Assembly: GCF_000968175.1 (NCBI RefSeq)
Contig: NZ_FO704551.1
Coordinates: 2,976,001-3,040,000, forward strand
Source of the DNA: Xenorhabdus poinarii G6
GTDB taxonomy: Bacteria; Pseudomonadota; Gammaproteobacteria; Enterobacterales; Enterobacteriaceae
DNA length: 64,000 bases
Reading direction: 5' to 3'
Below are positions 54,615 through 64,000 of this stretch, one piece after another. Positions within the stretch are counted from its first letter, which is position 1. Every line of letters begins with the position of its first letter. The notes below the pieces were generated by a model that worked only from the letters and a program-made list of their open reading frames with translations, was not told the DNA's origin and searched no databases. The position numbers were made by a program, and so were the translations under genes.

Positions 54615-55127
54615 ATGAAAACGATCAATCCAAAAAAGTTACTGGCTCAGGCTGAAACAATCTGCCTGTCAAGAGGGGTACGTTTAACACCTCAACGCCT
54701 TGAAATACTTCGCTTAATGACAGAGCAGCCTGGGGCAATAAGTGCTTATGACTTGCTGGATCTGTTACGTGAAGTAGAGCCACAGGCTAAACCCCCTACC
54801 GTTTATCGTGGATTAGAGTTTTTGCTGGAACAAGGTTTTATCCACAAAATAGAATCCACAAACAGTTATGTGCTTTGCCATCATTTTGAAGAACCCTGCC
54901 ACACTTCGGCCATGTTTATCTGTGAAGTGTGTCGTTCAGTGACCGAAAAAGAGGCAAAAGACATTGAATCGGCTATCCAGCAGTTAGCTCAAGGGACAGG
55001 GTTTCATTTGCGAAATAGTGTGATAGAAGTCCATGGTATATGTTCTTCCTGTGATGAGATTGAATCTTGCACGGCGCACGATACATGTCAGCACAATCAT
55101 TCGGTTGAAGAGAAGAAAAAGAAATAA
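54615..55127 (+). CDS. zur: Zinc uptake regulator Zur
   Basis: Fur-family repressor of zinc import. The 170 residues from ATG 54615 match E. coli Zur (171). Winged helix GVRLTPQRLEILRLMTEQPG and KPPTVYRGLEFLLEQGFIHK; zinc ligands in CHHFEEPCHTSAMFICEVC and GICSSC; the His/Cys-rich tail CTAHDTCQHNHS. No Zur box recognised upstream. Confidence 0.95.
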   Translation: MKTINPKKLLAQAETICLSRGVRLTPQRLEILRLMTEQPGAISAYDLLDLLREVEPQAKPPTVYRGLEFLLEQGFIHKIESTNSYVLCHHFEEPCHTSAMFICEVCRSVTEKEAKDIESAIQQLAQGTGFHLRNSVIEVHGICSSCDEIESCTAHDTCQHNHSVEEKKKK

Positions 55128-55267
55128 AAAATGCTTGAGGCCGGGTGAAATAATCAGGCGGTCATAGCAATGAGCACCTATTTTTAAGTCCCGCTAAACC
55201 CACGTTTAACGGGTACTGGCAAAGATGACCGCCCCAAAATGGCAAAATACAGTATCCGATTTTACAG

Positions 55268-55885
55268 TCAGAACCAATCCCCGTTACGAATAATGCCTAC
55301 TGCCAACCCTTCAATAGTGAAACTCTGTTCGCTCAAGTCCACAACAATTGGTTGAAATTCCTGATTCTCAGCAATCAATTCAATTTTGTTTCCTGTTTGC
55401 TTAAAGCGTTTTACTGTGACTTCATCTTCAATGCGCGCCACGATAATTTGTCCATTATGCACATCCTGTGTTTTATGCACGGCCAGTAAATCGCCATCCA
55501 TAATACCAACGTCTTTCATAGACATTCCGCTTACACGCAGCAGAAAATCAGCGCTCGGTTTGAAGAGTTCAGGATCAACCTTATAGTGACTTTCGATATG
55601 TTCCTGCGCCAGCAATGGTTCCCCGGCAGCAACACGACCTATCAGCGGTAACCTCGCCCCTGCATCTTCTTCTTCGAGAAGCAAACGGATACCTCTGGAT
55701 GCCCCAGAGATAATCTCTATCACCCCTTTACGCGCAAGTGCTTTTAAATGCTCTTCTGCTGCGTTAGGTGAACGAAAACCAAGACGTGCTGCAATTTCAG
55801 CGCGTGTTGGTGGCATACCCGTTTGCGAAATATGGTCACGCACCAAGTTATAAACTTGCTGCTGCCTGGCAGTTAATGCTTTCAT
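55268..55885 (-). CDS. lexA: SOS repressor LexA
   Basis: A 205-residue repressor-protease (E. coli 202). N-terminal winged helix with [20 protein letters not shown]; cleavage site Ala87-Gly88 in [13 protein letters not shown]; catalytic Ser122 (SGMSMKDVG) and Lys159 (VTVKRF). Two SOS boxes precede it. Unlike E. coli, no dinF follows; the next gene downstream is the convergent zur. Confidence 0.97.
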   Translation of the reverse strand: MKALTARQQQVYNLVRDHISQTGMPPTRAEIAARLGFRSPNAAEEHLKALARKGVIEIISGASRGIRLLLEEEDAGARLPLIGRVAAGEPLLAQEHIESHYKVDPELFKPSADFLLRVSGMSMKDVGIMDGDLLAVHKTQDVHNGQIIVARIEDEVTVKRFKQTGNKIELIAENQEFQPIVVDLSEQSFTIEGLAVGIIRNGDWF

Positions 55886-55893
55886 TTCGCCCC

Positions 55894-55909
55894 CTGTTTG
55901 TTTATACAG
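55894..55909. promoter_or_regulatory. LexA box 1 of lexA
   Basis: CTGTTTGTTTATACAG matches CTGT-N8-ACAG exactly and is nine bases upstream of the lexA ATG. Confidence 0.9.
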
Positions 55910-55914
55910 CCAAA

Positions 55915-55930
55915 CTGTGAGTATATACAG
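55915..55930. promoter_or_regulatory. LexA box 2 of lexA
   Basis: CTGTGAGTATATACAG also matches exactly. The centres of the two boxes are 21 bp apart, two helical turns, as at E. coli lexA. Confidence 0.92.
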
Positions 55931-56004
55931 GTAAATTCAAATTGGGAACCGTCAGCATGTAAAAGCAACTAATTAACCTGTTTTGATGAAAAAAACAGAC
56001 CACT

Positions 56005-56376
56005 TCAGCACAAAAAATGTGACCAAAAGATCATTCCCCAAGTAAACAGCGCTAAAAATATGGTGAGCAAGACAGCCGCTGATCCCATATCTTTCGCCCG
56101 ACCTGATAATTCATGATATTCACTGCCGATACGATCCACCACCGCTTCTATCGCACTGTTGAGGATTTCAACAATGACCACCAGCACAACAGAACCAATA
56201 AGAAGGAGTCGCTCAAGTAAGCCAAAATCTAAAGAGAATGTAATGATGATTGCAAGCAGGGCAACGATCGTTTCCTGCCGAAATGCAGCTTCATTTTTCC
56301 ATGCCGCCTTGATTCCTTTTGCTGAATATTCAATTGCTTTAATGATGCGGATAAAACCTGTTGATTGATTGGCCAT
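56005..56376 (-). CDS. dgkA: Diacylglycerol kinase DgkA
   Basis: A 123-residue three-helix inner-membrane enzyme that recycles diacylglycerol to phosphatidic acid (E. coli 122). N-terminal amphipathic segment with the catalytic ARG/Glu region (AAWKNEAAFRQE) and the signature VEILNSAIEAVVDRIG. Divergent from plsB, another phospholipid gene, as in E. coli. Confidence 0.96.
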   Translation of the reverse strand: MANQSTGFIRIIKAIEYSAKGIKAAWKNEAAFRQETIVALLAIIITFSLDFGLLERLLLIGSVVLVVIVEILNSAIEAVVDRIGSEYHELSGRAKDMGSAAVLLTIFLALFTWGMIFWSHFLC

Positions 56377-56514
56377 AAAAAATCATCTTCAGTGAGTTTA
56401 ATAATTGTCTGGTTAGATAACTTTTAGCCTTTATTATTGTCTTATTTCCACAGATCTCAAAATCTGTTTCTGGTATCCTTGCGACGCATTGCTAACAAGA
56501 GGCTTAAAGCAGTT

Positions 56515-58992
56515 ATGTCAGGTTGGCGTAAAATATATTATAACTTATTGAATTTGCCACTAAAATTTTTAGTAAAAAGTAAACTTATCCCTACGGATCC
56601 CATTGCGGAGCTGCGTCTTGATACGACCCGCCCTATTTTATATGTGCTGCCGTACCATTCAAAAACAGACTTATTGACCCTGCGTCAACAATGTCTGGCG
56701 CAAGATCTGCCGGATCCGTTAGATCCTTTGGAAATTGGCGATACACAACTTCCAAGCTGTGTCTTTATCGATAACGGCCCACGAGTGTTCCGTTGTTATG
56801 CGCCAAAGCATGAGTCAGTGAAAATTTTTCACGCCTATCTGGATTTACATCGTAATAATCCTGATTTAAATATCCAGATGGTGCCGGTTTCCGTCATGTT
56901 TGGTCGTTCTCCCGGACGCGAGGGACAAGAAGGCAATACCGCTCCGCAACTCCGTTTGCTCAATGGCGTACAGAAGTTTTTTGCAATCCTGTGGCTTGGA
57001 CGAGATAGTTTTGTGCGATTCTCCACCCCTGTATCTTTACGCCGGATGGCTGATGAGCATGGGACGGATAATATTATCGCCAATAAACTTGCCCGTGTTG
57101 CACGAATACACTACTCCCGCCAGCGTCTTGCGGCGGTTGGCCCACGTTTGCCTGCCAGACAAGATCTGTTCAACAAGCTACTGACTTCAAAGGCGATAGA
57201 AAAAGCCATTGCTGATGAAGCGCGCAGCAAAAAAATCACGCCCGAAAAGGCAAAACAACATGCCATCAATATGCTGGAAGAGATTGCTGCGGACTTCTCC
57301 TATGAAACCGTACGTTTGACCGACCGGGTTTTAAGTTGGACATGGAACCGTTTGTATCAGGGCATTCATGTTCATAACGCTGAACGGGTTCGTCAATTAG
57401 CACAAGATGGCCATGAACTGGTTTACGTCCCCTGCCACCGCAGCCATATGGACTACCTTTTGCTCTCTTATGTGCTTTATCACCAGGGGCTGGTTCCACC
57501 GCATATTGCGGCGGGCATTAACCTGAATTTCTGGCCCGCAGGCCCGATATTCCGTCGTCTCGGTGCGTTCTTTATCCGCCGAACATTTAAAGGCAGTAAA
57601 CTTTATTCGACAATCTTCCGTGAATATCTTGGTGAGTTGTTTACCCGTGGTTATTCGGTTGAATATTTTGTCGAAGGGGGACGTTCTCGTACTGGTCGCC
57701 TGCTTGATCCCAAAACGGGCACTCTCTCCATGACATTACAGGCGATGCTGCGGGGAGAATCACGGCCAATCACCATCGTGCCGATCTATATCGGTTATGA
57801 GCATGTGATGGAAGTGGCAACATATGCCAAAGAACTGCGTGGTGCAACCAAAGAAAAAGAAGGGTTTTTCCAGATGGTTCGTGGGCTGCGCAAATTACGT
57901 AATCTGGGGCAGGGTTACGTGAATTTTGGTGAGCCGATCCCGTTGGTACAGTATCTGAACCAGAATGTGCCGGAGTGGCGTGACGCTATTGACCCAATCG
58001 ACCCCCAACGTCCAACTTGGCTGGCGCCAACGGTCAGTAAGCTGGCTGGCAATATTATGGTCAACATCAATAATGCGGCTGCAGCCAATGCGATCAATTT
58101 ATGCACCACAGCCTTGTTATCATCACGTCAGCGAGCACTGACTCGTGAACAGCTTATTGAGCAGTTAGATTGTTATCTGCAATTACTGCGTCATGTGCCT
58201 TACACACACGATATCACTGTGCCGAATAAAAGCGCGGAAGAATTGTTAGATTCTGCTTTGTTGATGAATAAGTTTGAAGTCGAAAAAGACAGTCTGGGGG
58301 ATATTATTATCCTGCCACGCGAAAGCGCGGTATTGATGACTTATTATCGCAACAATATCCAACACTTACTGATCCTGCCATCCTTAATTACCAGTATTGT
58401 TATGCATCACCGCCGCATTAGCCGCAGTGAATTACTCAGACAGGTCGCACTGATTTATCCGCTGATCAAGCAAGAGCTTTTCATGCGTTACAATCAAGAA
58501 ATGCTCCCCGGTGTCGTCAATACTCTGGTTGATGAACTGGCACGCCAATGCCTTATCTGTCACAAAGAGCAAGAAATGCTGGTGCTGAATCCGGCACGTA
58601 TTCGTCCACTGCAATTACTGGCGGCAGGTATCAGAGAAACGCTGCAACGTTATGCCATTACGCTTTCTTTGTTGAATGCCACCCCTGAAATTAGCCGTGG
58701 TGTACTGGAAAAAGAGAGCCGAATGCTGGCACAACGTCTGTCTGTCCTGCATGGTATCAATGCCCCGGAATTTTTTGACAAGGCAGTCTTTGCCTGTTCG
58801 GTTAATACGTTACGCGAAGAAGGTTACATTCAAGACAGCGGTGACATGATCACTACCAGTGCTCAGGAGCTTTATCATGTATTAAGCGAGCTGATGTCAC
58901 CTGAGATTCGTCTGACGATTGAAAGTGTCAGTATGCCAGCAGAACAAAATGAACCTGTACAGGTCACACAAGATCAGCAATCACACTATTAA
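56515..58992 (+). CDS. plsB: Glycerol-3-phosphate acyltransferase PlsB
   Basis: First acylation of glycerol-3-phosphate at the inner membrane. ATG 56515 ([16 protein letters not shown]) matches the E. coli start and gives 825 residues (E. coli 807); the frame open from 56437 is not supported. Acyltransferase motif I HRSHMD (near 306) , motif II region [11 protein letters not shown], motif [17 protein letters not shown] and motif [12 protein letters not shown] are clear. The C-terminus is longer by a Glu/Gln-rich tail. Confidence 0.96.
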   Translation: MSGWRKIYYNLLNLPLKFLVKSKLIPTDPIAELRLDTTRPILYVLPYHSKTDLLTLRQQCLAQDLPDPLDPLEIGDTQLPSCVFIDNGPRVFRCYAPKHESVKIFHAYLDLHRNNPDLNIQMVPVSVMFGRSPGREGQEGNTAPQLRLLNGVQKFFAILWLGRDSFVRFSTPVSLRRMADEHGTDNIIANKLARVARIHYSRQRLAAVGPRLPARQDLFNKLLTSKAIEKAIADEARSKKITPEKAKQHAINMLEEIAADFSYETVRLTDRVLSWTWNRLYQGIHVHNAERVRQLAQDGHELVYVPCHRSHMDYLLLSYVLYHQGLVPPHIAAGINLNFWPAGPIFRRLGAFFIRRTFKGSKLYSTIFREYLGELFTRGYSVEYFVEGGRSRTGRLLDPKTGTLSMTLQAMLRGESRPITIVPIYIGYEHVMEVATYAKELRGATKEKEGFFQMVRGLRKLRNLGQGYVNFGEPIPLVQYLNQNVPEWRDAIDPIDPQRPTWLAPTVSKLAGNIMVNINNAAAANAINLCTTALLSSRQRALTREQLIEQLDCYLQLLRHVPYTHDITVPNKSAEELLDSALLMNKFEVEKDSLGDIIILPRESAVLMTYYRNNIQHLLILPSLITSIVMHHRRISRSELLRQVALIYPLIKQELFMRYNQEMLPGVVNTLVDELARQCLICHKEQEMLVLNPARIRPLQLLAAGIRETLQRYAITLSLLNATPEISRGVLEKESRMLAQRLSVLHGINAPEFFDKAVFACSVNTLREEGYIQDSGDMITTSAQELYHVLSELMSPEIRLTIESVSMPAEQNEPVQVTQDQQSHY

Positions 58993-59032
58993 GCTGATCA
59001 TGGCAGGCACTGATCATCGAAAACAAAACATT

Positions 59033-59060
59033 AACGGGCGGATCTCCGCCCGTTATTTAT
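59033..59060. terminator. Bidirectional terminator between plsB and ubiA
   Basis: AACGGGCGGA and TCCGCCCGTT are perfect ten-base arms around TC, with ATTTATATT beyond on the plus side; it separates two convergent genes. Confidence 0.85.
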
Positions 59061-59077
59061 ATTAATGGCATATCACC

Positions 59078-59941
59078 CTAGACATAGCTGAAATAACTAA
59101 AGAAGATACCCAAGAATAAAATAAAACCGACGTAGTTATTGTTCATAAATGCCTGAAAGCAAGCCGATCTTTCCCGATTTGCAATCAATTTCTGCTGGAA
59201 AACGAACAACGCGGCAACCAATAATACCGTCCAGTAATATATGCCTTTTAAATTCATCATACTGCCAACCCAAACCAGGATGCTCAGCATAATGAATTGC
59301 AAAATCCCAATAATCAGTTTATCGAAGCGGCCAAAAAGCACCGCGGTCGATTTGACCCCTATTTTCAGGTCATCATTGCGATCTACCATGGCATACTGTG
59401 TATCATAAATCACAGACCAAATGATATTTACCAGAAATAGCAGCCAGCACTCTAGAGGTAAGGATTCACTGACTGCGGCAAATGCCATGGGAATTGACCA
59501 GCCGTAAGCCGCACCTAATACGACTTGTGGCAGGTGACTGACACGTTTAACGAAAGGATAAGCCCATGCCAGCACCAACGCCACAACTGACAGTGCAATC
59601 GTCATTTTATTCAGCGTCAGCACCATCACAAAAGAAATCAGTACCAGTGTGGCAAACAGGATTTTGCTTTCTTTTTCGGTGATGTCACCACTGGGGAGAG
59701 GACGAGATTTTGTCCGCTCCACATACCCATCAATTTTTCTGTCGGCGAAATCATTAATGCAGCATCCTGCGGCACGCATAGAAAATACGCCAATAGTGAA
59801 GACTAACAATATAGGTAGATTCGGTATGCCTTTTGCCGCGATCCACAATGCCCAATAGGTCGGCCATAGTAATAATAATATGCCAATGGGTTTATCGATA
59901 CGCATCAAACGGCAATACGCACGCCATTTATTCTGCGTCAT
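59078..59941 (-). CDS. ubiA: 4-hydroxybenzoate polyprenyltransferase UbiA
   Basis: Membrane prenyltransferase attaching the isoprenoid chain to 4-hydroxybenzoate. ATG 59941 follows GAAGG with five bases between and gives 287 residues; the frame also opens at a TTG (59953). Asp-rich motifs [10 protein letters not shown] (about 68) and [17 protein letters not shown] (about 185), with nine membrane helices. It lies 13 bp after ubiC. Confidence 0.95.
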   Translation of the reverse strand: MTQNKWRAYCRLMRIDKPIGILLLLWPTYWALWIAAKGIPNLPILLVFTIGVFSMRAAGCCINDFADRKIDGYVERTKSRPLPSGDITEKESKILFATLVLISFVMVLTLNKMTIALSVVALVLAWAYPFVKRVSHLPQVVLGAAYGWSIPMAFAAVSESLPLECWLLFLVNIIWSVIYDTQYAMVDRNDDLKIGVKSTAVLFGRFDKLIIGILQFIMLSILVWVGSMMNLKGIYYWTVLLVAALFVFQQKLIANRERSACFQAFMNNNYVGFILFLGIFFSYFSYV

Positions 59942-59954
59942 ACTGACCTTCAAT

Positions 59955-60503
59955 CTATTTCTCCCTTTTTATTTTGTTGATCTGATAGACCGGTGATTCA
60001 GAAAGAAAAATTTCTGTTAACAACAAAGGCTTACCTGATATTCTCAGTAAAGAACGCCGCGCCCAACGATCTTCTTGCCGCCCTATTTGAATATAATCTC
60101 GTGTCAGATTATGACTACTAAAAAGATAACGTCCAAGTGGCACGGTTCCCACATCGACCAACTTTTTATCCGGGCCCGTTAATGTTTCTGTCGGAATGAC
60201 CGTACGCCCCAATAACCAGGGCGTGCCATCCCCATATAAAACAATTTCGCGCAACCAATACTGTTCACTTAAAGGTAAGTGCTTACTTTCATCTCCTAAT
60301 TCTTCGGCGGTGATAAAGCACTCCCGCAAGGGAGAAACGGAGACTTGCTGACAATATTGTTCAAAGCGGCGTGTCATTGAGCCAGCTTCCATCAGCCAGT
60401 CTAAAATTGCATCAGGCAGGTCAGGCTCATCAGCCGATAACCAGTGAATGGGGGGTGAAGTAATTATGTGATGTGTCGAAGTTAATGTAGTGTTATCTGC
60501 CAT
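59955..60503 (-). CDS. ubiC: Chorismate pyruvate-lyase UbiC
   Basis: Converts chorismate to 4-hydroxybenzoate, the substrate for UbiA. It has 182 residues, longer than E. coli (165) at the N-terminus. Family residues: [37 protein letters not shown] (active-site Arg) and [21 protein letters not shown] (active-site Glu near the C-terminus). Operon ubiC-ubiA. Confidence 0.94.
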   Translation of the reverse strand: MADNTTLTSTHHIITSPPIHWLSADEPDLPDAILDWLMEAGSMTRRFEQYCQQVSVSPLRECFITAEELGDESKHLPLSEQYWLREIVLYGDGTPWLLGRTVIPTETLTGPDKKLVDVGTVPLGRYLFSSHNLTRDYIQIGRQEDRWARRSLLRISGKPLLLTEIFLSESPVYQINKIKREK

Positions 60504-60619
60504 GTCATTTTTCCATTGCGGGAAATATCAAATTCCCCGATAGCACAACGAATGCAGGGTGAGGATATCATGTTGCAGACTGATAAAAGAAAAAGTTAAT
60601 AACAAATTATGTCAATAAC

Positions 60620-60657
60620 AAAAAACTCACCTCAATGAATATGGTTATTGAGGTGAG
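60620..60657 (-). terminator. Terminator of pgi
   Basis: CTCACCTCAAT (60626-60636) and ATTGAGGTGAG (60647-60657) are perfect 11-base arms; on the reverse strand TTTTTTG follows. Confidence 0.88.
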
Positions 60658-60685
60658 CCAGGTGCAAATAAAATGGAAAGTCAGA

Positions 60686-62335
<1,650 letters not shown>

Positions 62336-62610
62336 TTATGCTCTCTATCAACGATCAATAAACAATGCCAATAAACAATAGGAATACACAGATTGTAACG
62401 GTTTAATGCTGTGATTTATCTCCCTTTCCTTGTGATTACTGATATTGGTCAAAATAGTCAACGATTTCCAGCCCTAATTATTGAGATAGGCAAAAACGAT
62501 AATTTCATTTCCATCATGAAAATTATTGATACTTCGCTGTCAGGCATTGACTCAGTACACCCAACCCGATATTTCTAAAAGCCAATTTTCCGAACAAAAG
62601 GCTATCTTTC

Positions 62611-63984
62611 ATGTGTGCTGTTTCCTCTCCTGACTCGCAGTATGTTGTCGCAAAATTCGGTGGTACGAGTGTGGCAGACTTTGATGCCATGAATAACTGC
62701 GCCAATATTATTTTGGCAAACGCCAATGTCCGTGTGGTCGTTTTGTCAGCCTCCGCTGGCGTGACTAATTTGCTACTTGCGTTGGCCGCTGGCTGTGATG
62801 GCGACAAGAGGGAGCGCGAGCTGAAACAGATTCGTGATATTCAATATGCCATTATTGATCAATTGGCCGAAGCGGAAGTGATCCGCGAGGAAATTGATCG
62901 CCTGCTGGAAAATATTGAGATGCTGTCAGAAGCCGCATCGCTCGCAACGTCAGCAGCCTTGACCGATGAATTGGTTAGCCACGGTGAAATTATGTCCACG
63001 TTGCTGTTTGTGGAGTTGTTGCGTCAACGCCATGCTCATGCTGAGTGGTTTGATATCCGTCGGATCATGCGAACCAATGATAACTTTGGGCGGGCAGAGC
63101 CCGATGTTTTCCAGCTCCAGACTTTAGCGATGGAGTATCTGCATCCCCGCCTGAGCAATACCATCATCATTACACAGGGTTTTATTGGCAGAGAGGAAAA
63201 AGGCCGCACAACGACACTGGGACGAGGTGGCAGTGATTATACCGCCGCCTTGTTAGTCGAAGCGCTTGGTCTACAACGCGTTGATATCTGGACAGATGTT
63301 CCAGGTATCTATACCACCGATCCCCGTATTGTGCCTGCTGCTCATCGCATTGATAAAATTGCCTTTGATGAAGCAGCAGAAATGGCAACATTTGGTGCCA
63401 AAATCCTCCATCCTGCCACATTGTTACCTGCGATCCGCAGTGGGATCCCGGTATTTGTCGGTTCCAGCAAAGATCCACAAGCAGGCGGTACTGTGGTTTG
63501 TGATCACACCGAAAATCCTCCGCTGTTCCGTGCATTAGCGTTACGTCGCAGACAAACGTTGCTGACACTGCATAGCCTGAAAATGCTTCATGCCAGAGGT
63601 TTTCTGGCAGAAATCTTTACCCTACTGTCACGTCACAATATTTCAGTTGATCTGATTACCACGTCAGAAGTCAGCATCGCTTTGACGCTGGATACCACTG
63701 GCTCCACCAGCACGAATGGCAGTTTGCTGACCAATGCACTACTCACTGAGCTGACAACGTTATGTCGGGTCGAAGTCGAAGAAGATATGGCGCTGGTTGC
63801 CATTATTGGCAATGCGCTTTCGCAGGCACAAGGATTAGGAAAACGGGTCTTTGGCGTACTGGAATCTTTTCATATTCGCATGATCAGCTGTGGTGCAAGC
63901 AGCCATAATATCTGTCTGCTCGTTCCCGGTAAAGATGCGGAACAGGTGATCCAAACATTGCATCAGAGCTTGTTTGAAGCATAG
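62611..63984 (+). CDS. lysC: Lysine-sensitive aspartokinase III LysC
   Basis: First step of the aspartate pathway (lysine, threonine, methionine, diaminopimelate). The 457-residue product (E. coli 449) has the kinase motif VVAKFGGTSVADFDAM, SASAGVTNLLL, TLGRGGSDYTAALLVEAL and DVPGIYTTDPRIV, followed by two ACT domains for lysine feedback (SLKMLHARGFLAEIFTLLSR and VAIIGNALSQ). The 278-bp leader shows no recognisable lysine riboswitch, unlike E. coli. Confidence 0.96.
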   Translation: MCAVSSPDSQYVVAKFGGTSVADFDAMNNCANIILANANVRVVVLSASAGVTNLLLALAAGCDGDKRERELKQIRDIQYAIIDQLAEAEVIREEIDRLLENIEMLSEAASLATSAALTDELVSHGEIMSTLLFVELLRQRHAHAEWFDIRRIMRTNDNFGRAEPDVFQLQTLAMEYLHPRLSNTIIITQGFIGREEKGRTTTLGRGGSDYTAALLVEALGLQRVDIWTDVPGIYTTDPRIVPAAHRIDKIAFDEAAEMATFGAKILHPATLLPAIRSGIPVFVGSSKDPQAGGTVVCDHTENPPLFRALALRRRQTLLTLHSLKMLHARGFLAEIFTLLSRHNISVDLITTSEVSIALTLDTTGSTSTNGSLLTNALLTELTTLCRVEVEEDMALVAIIGNALSQAQGLGKRVFGVLESFHIRMISCGASSHNICLLVPGKDAEQVIQTLHQSLFEA

Positions 63985-64000
63985 TGTCTTTTTTGAAGCA

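Overview
This window looks like a chromosomal segment of an insect- or nematode-associated enterobacterium of the Morganellaceae, most likely Xenorhabdus or Photorhabdus. That is inferred from close agreement of nearly every backbone protein with its Escherichia coli counterpart, moderately AT-rich DNA with very AT-rich islands, and mixed insertion-sequence debris. I ran no database search, so genus is a judgement. No tRNA, rRNA or CRISPR array was seen.

Backbone block 1 (1-19,724 and 31,432-35,560) follows the E. coli 86-minute order: trkH (cut by the window edge), yigZ, pepQ, divergent fadBA, fre, ubiD, rfaH, then tatCBA, ubiB-ubiJ-ubiE, rmuC, udp, metE/metR and yigM. Differences from E. 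coli are a Pseudomonas-type hemB where tatD would lie, and a DedA-family gene plus a tyrosine-phosphatase-like gene between rmuC and udp. The block covers beta-oxidation, ubiquinone synthesis, Tat export, haem synthesis and methionine synthesis. Recognisable operators include FadR (fadBA), a pair of CRP sites 52 bp apart (udp), a three-box MetJ operator (metE) and a MetR box (metR).

An accessory island of about 11.7 kb (19,982-31,431) separates udp from metE. It holds a GntP-family permease, an IS1182-like remnant, a ParDE toxin-antitoxin pair, an IS5-family element with an IS982-family element inserted in its transposase stop codon, an abutting IS701-family element, ISAs1/IS30 debris, and a two-gene unit made of a Fe(II)/2-oxoglutarate dioxygenase (frame broken at an eight-G run) and a YfcA-like TSUP permease. 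A long AT-rich stretch follows with a roughly 200-bp direct repeat carrying a palindrome, a small MITE-like element, and an IS5/IS701 chimera joined at a poly-A run.

A transport/glycolysis block (35,583-42,532) has yjcE, a ghxP-like purine permease with a PurR box, glk, and an orphan peptide-exporter-type ABC transporter in AT-rich DNA.

Backbone block 2 (42,594-63,984) follows the E. coli 91-92-minute order: ssb and divergent uvrA (shared SOS box), a DUF5993/DsbB-like pair, tyrB, alr, dnaB, divergent qorA, an aadA-like gene, dusA, zur, lexA (two SOS boxes), dgkA, plsB, ubiA-ubiC, pgi and lysC. It combines DNA repair and replication, cell-wall alanine supply, phospholipid and ubiquinone synthesis, and zinc control.
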